Position numbers and translations under genes: made by a program
DNA from: Closterium sp. Naga37s-1
Lineage: Eukaryota; Streptophyta; Zygnematophyceae; Desmidiales; Closteriaceae
Reading direction: 5' to 3'
Assembly (NCBI GenBank): GCA_947471745.1
Contig: CANJKZ010000723.1
Span: forward strand, 4,939,001-5,003,000
DNA length: 64,000 bases
Notes under the pieces: model-generated
Database searches by the model: none
Told to the model about the DNA's origin: nothing
Seen by the model: the letters and a program-made list of their open reading frames with translations, nothing else
In this document: piece after piece, positions 21,101-31,635 of the stretch
Layout: each line of letters starts with the position of its first letter
Position numbering within the stretch: position 1 is the stretch's first letter

Positions 21101-21910
21101 GTGGCCTCCACTGAAGTTGTTGCTGCCAAATCTGCTTCCCCCTCGTCCTCTGCCCCTTCCACGGCGATACCCTCGGCCGATGCTTGCTGCCCCGGCGCCA
21201 TCCGCACTCGCCAACTCACGGCGGCGGAAGTCCTCTTGAAGGATCGCTCGCTTCACGTCTTCAAGTGAGAGGCGGGGCAAGTCACGATTGAGGTTGATGA
21301 TGAGCGAGGACCATGACTCTGGGAGTAAGGCCAGCAACTTGGTCTTCTTTTGGAGCTCACTGTAGCTCAAATCAGCTCCCTCAAGCCGCGTCAACAAGTC
21401 GAAGAATTTCTGCACCCCTTCTTCAACCGCTTCGTCTTCTTCAATTCGTAGTGCCGCCATTTGCCGTTCCAACACCACCGCTACCGCCGCTGTTGCAGGA
21501 GCATGTACACCCTTGAGAGCAGCCCATGCCTTTGGCCCCTTCTCTGGTTCACGCTGGAATGGCTTGATGTGACGGATCTGGCTGCTCCCCAACGCTTGCC
21601 CAAGTAGGAGATAGCCTTGTGCGCTCTTCCGCACCCACGGGCTCTTCTCCGGGTCGTTCTCGGGGCGCTTCTCCGTTCCTTCCATCAGCTCCAGCAGGTC
21701 ATAATGGTCAAAGATGTTCTCCATCTTGAAGGACCATTCAGCAAAGTTGTCGCCGTTGAACTTGTCAAGCCCAAACACCCTAGGCTCATCCCTAGGTGGG
21801 CCAAGACTTGGTTGCATGGGCGCCATGGCTGAATCACGGGGTTGGCCTTGAGCTTGAGCTTCTCCACTGCCACCAGAACCTCTGCCACCCCTTTCCTCAG
21901 GTCCAGCCAT
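18132..21910 (-). pseudogene. A2 Gag-protease-integrase-partial RT
   Basis: Begins MAGPEERGGRGSGGSGEA at 21910. The CCHC knuckle CHYCHKSGHMWRDC is at about 20994-21035 between RGG stretches. Protease VIDSGATYSMTP is near 20720. GAG-pre-integrase shows CDWLTLHRRMGHVALPIL, integrase shows DVVGPLKLGAAGAEYF and TDRGGEFLSKEFSLWL, and RT shows ITSKWLFKIKSDADG to KALYGLKQAPRQWY and MVVYV. It is the most complete Gag-to-integrase stretch after A3 and supplies the Family A domain order. Confidence 0.88.
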
Positions 21911-21944
21911 TGTCGAAAATGCTCCAAGGGGCTCTGATACCACT

Positions 21945-22742
21945 TGTTATAGTCACAATAGGCTTGAATGTGCCTAAAACGAAAGATAGAGAGCACAGAC
22001 GGATTTCTGCACAGCGGATTCAAACGCTGATAGCGTTCTGCTCACAGCTGCAAATTAGTTGATTCAAATTGGATCTGGAGCGTCTTCACGTCGTCTACAA
22101 TTAGAAATTTAGATTGCACGATTTCATAAAGAATGGACGACACAGCATCGGTTTGAACGAACGGTACTATGGCAGCCACTATAGTCTTAGAACACAAGAT
22201 AGGAAGAGTTACGAGTTGGGAATGACTCCCAGCTCCTACAAACCCCAAGAGCCGAGGTACAGTGATGTGGAACAGTGCCACACTGTCCCCAACCACGACG
22301 GGTCTCGAAACTACCCTCCACAAGGGCCTACACCAAGAGAAATGTTACACTACACAAAGTAATGCAACTATTCTCACTATCTTAAAGTTTACCCTTTTTG
22401 AGAGCTTCCAAATCACTTGATTCTTGAAACCAAGGCTCTGGTTCTTCAAGGTAAATTCTTCCTTGAGTTCTTGGAAGTCTGCTGCGCACACCTGCGACAC
22501 GCCGAACGTTCCACACACGACAAAATAGAAAACCGCACACGACACGCAAACGACGACGTGACACGCGATTAGCGATAACTCGCTATTGACTCGACACACA
22601 CATTCAAAATCATGCCTCATCATTCACACACTATTGTAAGCATGAAATATATATTATTTCATGCCCTCATACCATTCCATGCACACACGCATGCACGCAC
22701 ACGGACAACAAGCCGAATGCAAACCGTAGGGTTGCACCAACA
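21945..22742 (-). repeat. A2 5' LTR (798 bp)
   Basis: Complement of TGTTGGTGCAACCC...TATAACA. It carries the conserved LTR frames described under findings and a TATATAT run near 22650. Confidence 0.9.
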
Positions 22743-24140
22743 ACCCAGTGGCAGCTGCGCCGACCAGTCTACAGACCGCGCCAGACTCTCCGCGAGTGGC
22801 ACAACAAACTACATACGACTCTTTGAAGTGCTTGACAATCAATCATGTGCCGAACCGTCGTTGTTCGTATGACGACCCTCGACCCCGTTCTTCATGCCGG
22901 TTTACGTTGACGACCTGGTCTTTGCCACTCCCGACCAACGCACACTGGCCTTCGTAATGGAGGAACTGCAAAGGAGACACAATTACACTGACCTTGGTGA
23001 GTTGCAGCACTACCTTGGTGTGCAGATCACCAAGGACTTGGTAGCTCGCACCATTACGCTGACGCGGTCACATATGGTTGAGCAGATCCTCTAGCGGTTC
23101 CGCTTCCCGTTCTTCAAGGTACATCTCACCCCTCCTGCTGTGGACCATGGGATCACGGCTCCACCTTTAGACGAATCATTTAAGCCTGGTTGTCCATATC
23201 CTGAGTTGGTGGGTTGTCTCATGTACCTGATGACCTGTACTCGTCCAAACATAGCTTTCCCTCTCAGCGTCATGGCGCGCTTTGTTGCTTCTGGGAGACA
23301 CCGACCTTCTCACTTGTTGTCTGCTAGGAGGATAGCGAAGTATGTGGCGAGCACATTAGGCATGAGACTTGTCCTAGCAGGGAAGCAGCCACTTACAGTC
23401 ACAGGTTGCTCGGACTCATCGTACGTGGACTGTTGTCAGACGTACAGGTCTACACAGAGTTATTGCTTCAGCCTTCAGACCGGAGCTGTTTCATGGAGGT
23501 CGACTTGAGCGTCGTCCGTCGCTAGTTCTAGCTGTGAGGCAAAGATGTGCGCTGCCGCCATGGCTGCATAGGAGCTTCGCTGGCTGACTTTTCTCCTCAT
23601 TGACCTTGGTGAGAGGCCTATCTCTCCCCTTATCTTGTTTGCTGACAACACGTCTGCTGTCCTGTTGGGAAGGCAAAGCTTATCCACCTTCATTACTTCC
23701 TTCTGCGCGAGTTATAGCAGCGTGGTAAGGCACTCGTGAGACGTGTGGTCTCTGAGGCCAACAGTGCATATATATTCTCCTATATTTACTATATCCTTGC
23801 ATGTGGACTGGCCTTGTGGCCTCTTGCTTGTTCTCGAACTATGTGGTGATCTTGAGATCCATCCTTAACTTTCTTTTGTGCTTGTGAACTAGACTTGTGA
23901 CAGTTGCTTGTCCTTGGTGACTGGTTCTGTGACCCTTGCTCTCAAAATGCATGGTGACTTCGTGATCCACCCTGAGACTTGTGTTGCCTTCCACAGGACT
24001 ACCGTCACCTAGACTATGGGGGTGTGTCAAAGTATATATTGTATAGTTTACTTTGTTGAAGTCTAGGTGTTGCTGTTTGCCCAATCTTAGATTTATATTC
24101 CTTTGTACTTTCACATTCTAGTCATTCATATTTTCTAACA
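22743..24140 (+). mobile_element. Copia B3 tail: RT-RNase H and 3' LTR
   Basis: Diverged B-type element. RT blocks: YVDDLVFATPDQRTL near 22897, DLGELQHYLGVQITKDL, GCPYPELVGCLMYLMTCTRP. RNase H blocks such as GCSDSSYVD and QTGAVSWRST run to about 23770. A PPT-like CTATGGGGGTG precedes a 116 bp 3' LTR (24025-24140). It is broken at several points and more diverged from B1 than B4 to B8 are, so it is probably an older subfamily. Its 5' half is cut off by A2. Confidence 0.82.
24025..24140 (+). repeat. B3 3' LTR (116 bp)
   Basis: TGTCAAAGTATA...TTTTCTAACA. It has TG/CA ends and is preceded by the B-type polypurine tract. Confidence 0.75.
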
Positions 24141-24301
24141 AAGGGCTGTGGGCGGTTGGGAAGGGCTGTAGGCAACCGTGAAGGGCTGTAGGAGGCTGTG
24201 AAGAGTGGTAGGCGGTTGGGAAGGAATGTGGGCGGTTGGGAAGAGATATTGGCGTGGGGGAAGGGCTGTAGGCGGCTGTGAAGAGTTGTATGCGGCTAGT
24301 G
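24141..24301 (+). repeat. 20 bp minisatellite, eight units
   Basis: Eight consecutive 20 bp units based on AAGGGCTGTAGGCGGCTGTG, starting exactly at the B3 LTR end. Units differ at a few positions each. Confidence 0.9.
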
Positions 24302-24314
24302 AGGGGCGGTGAGG

Positions 24315-24480
24315 CGCGCGCTCTAGCTGGGGGGTGCAATTCTGGCTAGGGGCGTGCGCTCTGGCTGGGGTGCACGAATCTGGCTAGGGGCGCGCTTTTC
24401 CCTGGCCGGGGCGTGCGGTTTTGGCTAGGGGCGCGCGCTGCTCTGGCTGGGGCACGTGCTGCTCTAGTGGGGGCGCAGGG
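24315..24480 (-). repeat. Degenerate ~20 bp repeats at the F2 Gag end
   Basis: Units around GCGCTCTGGCTGGGGCG. On minus they encode the repetitive Pro/Gln/Arg tail of the F2 Gag (QPEQRAPLAKTARPGQ). Confidence 0.7.
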
Positions 24481-25478
24481 TGTGCGCCGTTGGCCGACTT
24501 TCCGCGGCCTCCCTTGTGGTCATCGTCGTCAGTGTCTTCTTTGTTAGGGCAGTCATAGGAGAGGTGGTCAGCACTTACGCAGACCCAGCACTCGCACCAT
24601 CGACCACCGTTGCCGCGACCACTGTCACGAGATGATTTCTCCCGGTCGGCGTCCTTCACCGGACTCCCACCTCCGCTACCACCTCCGCCAGACTTTTCGC
24701 GCTGCCCCTGCTGACGATTTTGCTTCGTCAGTGCAGCGTAACTTGCCTGCGGAAGGAGATCCATGGGCTGCTCTGCCTCCTGCATAGCCTCATCCTGAAG
24801 GATGTAGCTAGTGATGGAGTTCTCATTGAGTGACTCACGCGTGCCAGGCACCATCATCATCCTCTTCATGAGGTTGTAGCTACGCGGCAGGCCCTTGACG
24901 ACATGGGTGATGTAGGACGCCGTAGAGTATTCGGCGCCCGCCATCCGCATTTCGGCCAGTATCCGTCGAGCACAGTTGCAGTAGTCCGTCGCCGACTCCT
25001 GCGTGCCCATCCGAAGGTGTGTCATCTTCTCCTCCAGCTGTCTAATGTACAGGTCGTCCTTCGCCTGGTACGTCGACAGGATGAAGTGCCATGCTTGGTG
25101 ACCGACATCCAGTCGTTCTTCACAGCTCCTGAGCGCTAGCTGCACCACCGGCAAGCAGCACCTCAAGATGACCACAAAGGTGAGCAAATGAGAAACACAA
25201 AACTCCCTGCGCAGCTCGACATCGTCCTCATGCGGAATTGGCACAGTGCCGTCGGCAAAGCCCTTCAGCCCGGCAACCTCTAGCTGTGGTTCTATCGACT
25301 CCCTCCAAGTGATGAGGTCCCGTCGACCTTGCAGCGGTGCGACGGTAATCTTGTCCGGTGAAAACTTGAAGTAGCCATACGTAGGCGCGATCCCGCCCAC
25401 CGTCACGTGCATTGTCGTCGAGGGACTTCCACTTCTTCGCTGTGGTGAGTTGCCAGCAGCCGCTGTCGACCGCTGCAC
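24384..25478 (-). CDS. Family F copia Gag (F2), open 364 codons
   Basis: Order: low-complexity start, YGYFKFSPDKITVAPLQG, DLITWRESIEPQLEVAGL, the UBN2-like core (HFILSTYQAKDDLYIRQLEE, TDYCNCARRILAEMRMAG, SYITHVVKGLPRSYNLMKR), a Gly/Ser linker, and the knuckle CWVCVSADHLSYDC (CX2CX4HX4C), followed by an Asp-rich and repeat tail. Gag would coat the element RNA. No pol lies downstream; B3 and the minisatellite follow. The Met at 25478 is the first of the frame, and the real start may be internal. Confidence 0.75.
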   Translation of the reverse strand: MQRSTAAAGNSPQRRSGSPSTTMHVTVGGIAPTYGYFKFSPDKITVAPLQGRRDLITWRESIEPQLEVAGLKGFADGTVPIPHEDDVELRREFCVSHLLTFVVILRCCLPVVQLALRSCEERLDVGHQAWHFILSTYQAKDDLYIRQLEEKMTHLRMGTQESATDYCNCARRILAEMRMAGAEYSTASYITHVVKGLPRSYNLMKRMMMVPGTRESLNENSITSYILQDEAMQEAEQPMDLLPQASYAALTKQNRQQGQREKSGGGGSGGGSPVKDADREKSSRDSGRGNGGRWCECWVCVSADHLSYDCPNKEDTDDDDHKGGRGKSANGAHPAPPLEQHVPQPEQRAPLAKTARPGQGKARP

Positions 25479-26119
25479 TTACGCTTGACTCCCACCGACA
25501 CCACCGTCGACGGACTTGAGCACTCCGATATGCCTCGTGCCTGCATTGCCACTGACTCGATCACCTCCGTCGACCACCTCGTCGACGCCGCCATCGTTAC
25601 GCACCGGTCGAGGAGAGGCGGACGCACCGTCTGCTCCAGGTTGGGGAGGGTGTTCCGCTGCCCACTTCGCACGGATCCCAAGGAGAACCACCTCCGAGGG
25701 GAGCACCATATTGAACTTTCCTTCTCCATGGTGTCTCGTCGCATCAGCCAGACATGCTTCTAAAGTATCCTCTACCCCGCCGGCTTCTGCTAGTGTAGGC
25801 ACCATAGTTGGCAAGGGTTGCCGGCCTACGAACGACTTAGGAAAGTGATAAGTCGGTTCCTAGTTGAAGGTATCCTTGCAGGGCTGTCCACGCTCACCGC
25901 ACCACAAGGAGATAAACTCTACAATGGTAGGAGCTAGACTACAAGGTGGGCACTTGTTGTAGGAGTGATCGTAGCTCTGTCTGTGTTCTCTAGGACTTGT
26001 GTTTTCACTTGGCAAAACAGCAAGAGTTTCACTAAGGAAAGTTGAGAATATAGACTTCAAAATAAACATGCAATGGCAAAGATTGACTACATCACATGCA
26101 AGGTTTGCTAGCATTCAGG

Positions 26120-26275
26120 CGGATCGACTGCCAGCGTGACAGAGTTGTCGACCTGCGAACGCAGCACCTCCGCGGCCCACCAACGCAGCTTGTGTGCGAC
26201 TTGCCAACGCTGCAGAATGGCGGCCTGCCAATGCTGCACCTGCGCGGCTTGCCAACACTGCATCCGCAGGTGATT
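26120..26275 (+). repeat. ~24 bp degenerate tandem array
   Basis: Units of CTTGCCAACGCTGCAnnnnCGGC type repeat about six times. On minus they give a repetitive Ala/Gly/Arg track (ALASRAGAALAGRHSAAL). Confidence 0.65.
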
Positions 26276-26288
26276 GTAAGCGCATGTG

Positions 26289-26313
26289 CAAGCACCTACT
26301 TCGCAGGTGCTTG
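26289..26313. other. Perfect 9 bp inverted repeat, 7 nt loop
   Basis: CAAGCACCT, then ACTTCGC, then AGGTGCTTG. No T-run follows, so there is no reason to call a terminator. Confidence 0.6.
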
Positions 26314-26939
26314 TAGATAGTTACGCACGACGTGCACTGTCGAGCACATTGCGCAGGTGCCAGGTCGGCCACATGCAGACTGTTGCACCTGACTAGACAC
26401 GTCGACCATGTGCTGCCACGTCAGTCGATTTTGCCACAGCAACTTCGACGACGTTCGCGACCCTCCGCAGAACCTCGTTGAGCAGGTAACTCGGTCAACC
26501 AGTTAAAGTCCCTGGCAACCTTGCAGGAAGATGACCTTCATCATTATCGGTTGACGACCTTTATCGTCGCGGGTTGACGACCTTCGCCGACCACCTCTGT
26601 CGACCACCTCGGTCGACATTCCAAAATGTCAGCTCCTCATTGGTCGAAAATAGGGCTTATTCGAATTTCTGGCCAAAATTCGCCTTAGCATTCGCGAGGG
26701 TGCGCAGGGTCAGACGCGACCCTGCGCAGAAGAATATCCGCGAACCTCTGCATCATCTGCGCCACTTGCACATGTGCACGAGGCACTTGCGTTGCACTCG
26801 CGGATGCTTCAGTTACTCTTGCATGGATTCCCTAGTACACCTCGTGTAAAGGCAACCCTTGTACACCTGTAGAAGGTCGGCTGCACCTCCCGCACACCCG
26901 ACCACGAAGTCAGTTTTGCCCTTGCGGCGGCGGGGCCAA

Positions 26940-27332
26940 CTTCCTTCAACATTGCCAACCTGGTTTGGCTTCTCCTAACCATTTGGCATCAACAACAGTA
27001 GAAGTGACGAATTTTCCAACCCCCCATATGTCTATACCCCATATTGAGTCACTCCGCGAATTCCCAAAGTCGCCGCATCACAATCAAAACTTCAAGCGAT
27101 CATATATTTTACGTTATTGCTCCGATCGCGGCGATTCTTGGTTCGTTGGAAAGCTCTCGAGCCCAAAAGTCATTTCAGATATATGCTCAAGCAAAATATC
27201 ATTCACACACACTCAGAGAATCCAAACCATACAAAACACAAATTCTTGCACACGCTCACACGACGCATGCAACGCACGAAGATATGATGGGAGGCAGACA
27301 GCCGTGAATGCAAATGATAGCAACACATAACA
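26940..27332 (+). repeat. Family C LTR fragment
   Basis: TTGCCAACCTGGTTTGGCTTC and, near the end, AATGATAGCAACACATAACA align with the right half of the solo LTR at 12313-13189, including the ACACACTNA...CAAATTCTTGCACACGCTCACAC part. It is clearly diverged. The left part is missing and the strand is nominal. Confidence 0.75.
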
Positions 27333-27339
27333 AAACAGC

Positions 27340-27730
27340 GTCCCCGAAATGGCGTGACATGCAACAACAAGTACTGTGGCGTTCTCAGTCGTTCCCTGAG
27401 TACGTTCTTCGTAGTGAGAGGACCCGGCCTCGGACGGCATAGGATGTCAATCTTCTCAGCGAGTGCTATAACTTTGTCGAAGTTAGAGAGGAGGATTTCC
27501 TATGAGATTTCTGGGTTGAGGCCGCTTACGTAGCGATCCACTCGCTTTGTTTCGTGCATATAGCCGACTTGTTCGCATATCGCGAGAAAACCTTTGGTGC
27601 AGTCTTGAACCGACCCCAGATGTTGCCAAGTGTGTAGCTTATGGTGTGGTGAGATCGAAGCCGCGATCGGCTCGATGGGCGCTAATTCCCTGCGCACCAC
27701 GCATCGCACGTGCGGTATTGGGCGACTTCG
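27340..27730 (-). mobile_element. Gypsy G1 Gag fragment
   Basis: Minus frame reads HTWQHLGSVQDCTKGFLAIC, then HETKRVDRYVSGLNPEIS. This is the typical gypsy Gag pattern (SVxxYxxxFLxxxxQ ... RYVxGLxPxI). It is partial and broken. Confidence 0.65.
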
Positions 27731-27749
27731 CGTAACGAACTCCAGGTGG

Positions 27750-28011
27750 CGGCCGGCCTTGAAGGTCTTTGTTTTAGGATCGAAGGATCAAGTTCAGAAA
27801 ATAAAATATGAATCCTGAATTTAGAAACTATGTGGCTATATATAGGCACAACATAAGGCACATAACCCGTGTGTTACTAGAAGATATCGAGCATTGGGAA
27901 CCCTCTAGACAGAAGCGTCCCAAACTCGGTGCACGCAACCTATTCCGGTGCTAGACATAATAAATATAGTAAATTAAACACAAACATAAAGTAATAATAG
28001 AGATTGAAATA
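27750..28011 (-). repeat. Gypsy G LTR fragment (G1)
   Basis: Shares GGCTATATATAGGC, GAAGCGTCCC and the GCAACCTA...CGGTGCTA block with 60141-60500. The TATA-like CTATATATAGCC on minus (27833-27846) would be the promoter in this orientation. The right end is cut by element I at 28012. Confidence 0.65.
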
Positions 28012-28422
28012 TGTTCCGATATGAAGTTGTATGAGAAGGCATTCCTATATGCTGCAGGAGCTGACTCTACCTAGTACGAAGTCGAGGAGTCAGAAGAGTC
28101 AGAGCGACGCTGGCAACCGTCTGATCAAGACAGATGCAGGCAGAAACATTCGAAGTGAAAAGAGCGGGAACAGGTTTGAAACGGGTTCCCGCGCCGCACG
28201 GTTTGAAATTCGCTGTAATAAGGGAATGTACCCCTTAGAGTACATGGCTAGCCTAGGTCTTTTCGTACTCCCTGTACTCTTATATAAACCCGATGTGTGC
28301 ATGCTATTATTATCTCAGTCATTTACATTCACTCTGACCTGAGCTCACTACTTCCGCTGCAAACACTACTCTGCGATCAACCCTGAGCGATCCTTCGCTA
28401 AGTCCCACTTGGGATTGTAACA
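28012..28422 (+). repeat. Element I 5' LTR (411 bp)
   Basis: TGTTCCGATATGAAG...GGGATTGTAACA. A clear TATA box CTTATATAAACCC lies at about 28279-28291, with pyrimidine-rich sequence downstream. Confidence 0.93.
28279..28291 (+). promoter_or_regulatory. TATA box in element I LTR
   Basis: CTTATATAAACCC is conserved in the 3' LTR at about 34700-34712. Transcription would start some 25-35 bp downstream, defining the U3/R border. Confidence 0.6.
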
Positions 28423-28434
28423 TGGTATGAGAGC
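28423..28434 (+). other. Element I primer binding site
   Basis: TGGTATGAGAGC directly follows the LTR. It differs from the usual initiator-Met form by one base. Confidence 0.85.
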
Positions 28435-28517
28435 TATTCAGGGATTCTTCGCAACGTCACTTCCGTAAAATTCGCCCATTCCAGATCTGGTGAGCGGCAC
28501 ACGCTCCAAGACCAAGA

Positions 28518-29560
28518 TGGCCGGAGGATCCGGAGGCCAAGCAAATCTAACAGCTGAAGGACAAACCAACCCGGCTGTGACAAATGAGGCGACAACCATG
28601 ATCGGCACTGCCGCACTCGAGCAGCTACTCGCTCGACTTTCTACTATGGAGAAATAACTCCAAGAACTGCGCAAAGACGATGCAGGAACATCTTCCCAAC
28701 CAGCTCAACCTGGACAACCGGCTACAAGAAGCCGCGATACCGCCGCGCACACCTTCAACAACAACTCCCTCGACACAGACAAATCAACAACAACTGCCCC
28801 CCGTCCAAGTGAAGAAGTTATCAACTCTGCGCACGCACGCTTTCTCAGCATTTCAAAGATTAAGACTACTGCCGCATTTGACGGCAAGGACTTTTACACA
28901 TGGAGTTTTGAGCTTGAGCTCCTCCTTCAAACAGCGCAGATCTACCACTACTTCGACGACGCAGATCTACCTCTACTTCGACGAGCGTGCTGCGCAAGCC
29001 CTGGCTCCTACCCCAAACCGGTCGAAAACACTGAGGAAGCCAGGGCTCAGTACTACAGCGAGTCCCTCATGGCATACAGTGTGCTGCTACGCAACCTGAC
29101 GCCTGCGGAACAACTCAGCATTCGCTCCTACAAAGAGAGCGTCGCTCCAGCCTTGGAAGCCTGGAAGCATCTAGTTGAGGTTTATCAGCCAAATGACTCG
29201 GTCACCGCCAGCAGGCTTCTGCAGCAACTCATGGAGACAAAGATGGGGCACGGGGAGAAAGTGAATTCTTATATTAACCGCTGTCGGAATATCCGTGACC
29301 AGATCACGAAGCATGGGAGCGCGATCTCGGAAGAGATCTTCATCAACATAGTCCTTCAAGGACCGGGGCCAGAGTGGAAGCCCTGCAAAGCGCTACTCCG
29401 ACAACAAGGAATCCTCTCAAAAGCCGCGCTATGCGCCGCACCCCTGACTGAACAGCAGGACATGGATTTGAGCAGAACAAGCTCCGCGCCGCGCCGAGAG
29501 CGCCTCGCCTTCTACGCAGACAACCGTGAAGAGCGACGACAACCAAGGCGCCACTATTGC
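28518..29560 (+). pseudogene. Element I Gag
   Basis: Begins MAGGSGGQANLTAEGQTNPA. The UBN2-type core has FDGKDFYTWSFELELLLQTA, PAEQLSIRSYKESVAPALEA, DSVTASRLLQQLMETKMG and YINRCRNIRDQITKHGSAIS, followed by a basic segment and a decayed knuckle-like HSTDRCKSR. The family role is RNA packaging. It is broken. Confidence 0.8.
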
Positions 29561-30069
29561 GTATAATATGCAAACTCTTCGGACACTCAACGGATCGATG
29601 CAAATCCCGATCCAACTATCGCCACCCAAGTTCCACTCACCACAACAACTGGGTCGGCCGACAAGACGCTCGTCATTATCAGCCTCAGCATCAAACACCT
29701 CGTCCCCCTACGCAACATCAACATCAGCAGCCACAAGGACCTCAATCAGGAGCTCTTAGAAACATTATCGCGAACATGACGACGCGATGTTGTCGCACTG
29801 CTGAACCAGACGAAGAGGACGAACTTCGCGGAGGACTGATTGAACCAGAAGAGGGCCGGAATAATCCCCTCACAGAAGACCACTACTACCAGTATGACAA
29901 AGACGAGCAAGATTGGCACCTGCCAATAACACTGCGGGAAAGCACGCCACATGACAACCAGCACTACGTATCTGTGGGATGGAAAGAAGACGAAGATACA
30001 TTCTTCCACAGGCGCTACAAGGCAACTTGGTCATTCCGCGACTGGCGCAACTCCTGCGCAGAAACAACA

Positions 30070-31635
30070 CCGACAATCACAACACTTGGTACCTGGACAG
30101 CTGCTGCGGACAGCACATGGTGTAATCTGTTCGCTACATCTCGAACCTCAGCCGCGCTTCCGCCACCTAAGTCACCGTTGCCAACAATGAGCAGCTGCGC
30201 GCCAATGCACAAGGCATCGTGGTCCTGCAAGCATGAGACAGCAACACGCACATCTCGTTCAACGACGTGCTCTACATCCCGGACCTTCGCTTCAACCTAC
30301 TCTCAGCAGGGCAACTCAGAGACTGCGGAATCATGATCGCCACGGGTCCAGACACACGCGACCTCCTCCTTACCTACGCACCGCCTGACACCCCTCCTGA
30401 GTCACACAAGTACCTCGGACGAGCTCGGTCGATCAACGGCATCTACGTCCTGAACTTTGACATCCCGAGCTGTCAAGCCTCCTCAGACGAGCTCGTGGAC
30501 CTCATCCTTCTTGATTTCCCCTTCATGAGTCAGGAGTCATGGCAGCACCCAGACGGGCAACCGTGGATCCACCGCAGCCCTCATCCCCGCGAGATCAACC
30601 TGCACGAGCCAGACATCAATGGCCTCTGCACCACCTGTCATACACCCACAGCAAGCCGCACAGAGCAAGTGGAGAAGGACTATGCGGCAATCCAGGAGGT
30701 GGAGAGTACCGAGGCGGAACCCACCGGCATGACTGAAATGGAACTTGCAGTTACCACTCACCGCATCTTCGGCGAAGGCGACGACGACCGCGGTTTCACA
30801 CCGCAAGAACGACCCGCGCCGCGTTCCAACACACTTCATTTCGTCTTCAAAGCCACCACTGGGACTTTCGACGAAGAAGGCCGTCTGCGCCCTTACACTC
30901 GCGACGGCTATCGCACGGAGATCGACCCAGCTCGGAAAGATCCTGACACAAAGGGAGAACTCGGCATCAAGGAAGAACGAGACAAGGCCAAGGCAGAGAA
31001 GACGCAGAAATGGTACGAGGAACGCGTAGCGGCTGGATGGGACGAGGAGTCAGCCCGACGAGGCGCATGGGGTGACGACGACTATGAACCAGAAGAAGGT
31101 GCAACCTGGGCATCCGCCACTGGAGCATGGGGAGCCAGCGCCAGCGGCATGGTCACCACAGGAGGATGGGGAAGTACTGCACCCGAAGAAGGAGAGCTTA
31201 CACAAGAGGAACTGGAGGAAGCTGAACGAGAAATGAAAGCAGAACGCGGAGAAGAATCTCCACGTGTCATCATCCCACTCGGACGCCCACCACCTACTCG
31301 GTCACCTCCCCGCTCACCTTATCGCGGAATGATCCCTGGTCGGAGATTGAGGAGGGGAATGTACCACCCAGATCCATTCGCCCGCTTCATTGAAGGCACG
31401 ACGACTCCGCTCAACATCATCCCAGATCGTGAATTCTTGGCGCTCTACCTTACGACGGAACCTACAGAAGGGGAGATGGCAACAGAGATAGAAGCAGGGG
31501 AGCCGGACAACGACGAGGAACCAGGAGAAGAGGAAGAACCCCCGCTCCAGATCCCGCAAGAGACGGAAGCAGAAGCAGCAGCGCATCACGCTCGCTACAT
31601 GCGCACCAGCGGCATTCACGCTGAAGACGATCTCT
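30070..31635 (+). pseudogene. Element I protease motif and long acidic linker
   Basis: The protease-type motif TWYLDSCCGQHMV is near 30085-30122. The GAG-pre-integrase lead-in LYIPDLRFNLLSAGQL follows at 30270-30320. About 1.3 kb of frame then separates it from LWHQRLGHPS. That linker is acidic, with a coiled-coil-like charged stretch (EERDKAKAEKTQKWYEERV), a Trp/Gly part (WGDDDYEPEEGATWASATG) and a Pro/Arg part (GRPPPTRSPPRSPYRG). It matches no domain I know. The linker frame is open. Confidence 0.75.

Larger units (their letters stand above)
18132..22742 (-). mobile_element. Copia A2, 5' LTR to mid-RT, 3' end lost
   Basis: Minus-strand Family A copy with a 798 bp 5' LTR, a primer site (complement at 21931-21942), long open Gag-protease-integrase sequence and the first half of RT, ending at 18132 against D1. 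Few breaks are visible besides the lost 3' part. Its LTR abuts B3 at 22743, inside a B-type RT (ACCCAGTGG matches the B1 GGCACCCAGTGGAGC site), so A2 landed in an older B element. The partner duplication is not available. Confidence 0.9.
25479..26939. other. No gene recognised; tandem and inverted repeats
   Basis: Probably upstream leader or LTR of F2 on its right flank, but no second LTR is present to prove it. Contents seen: a ~24 bp tandem array (26120-26275), a 9 bp hairpin (26289-26313), and a cluster of GTTGACGACC/GTCGACCACC units at about 26545-26620. Short frames here look like chance. Confidence 0.5.

Noticed and set aside
24141-24301. CRISPR array
   Set aside because: The repeats are directly contiguous without unique spacers, in a eukaryotic repeat region.
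26289-26313. Terminator-like hairpin
   Set aside because: Eukaryotic context, no T-run and no gene ending nearby.
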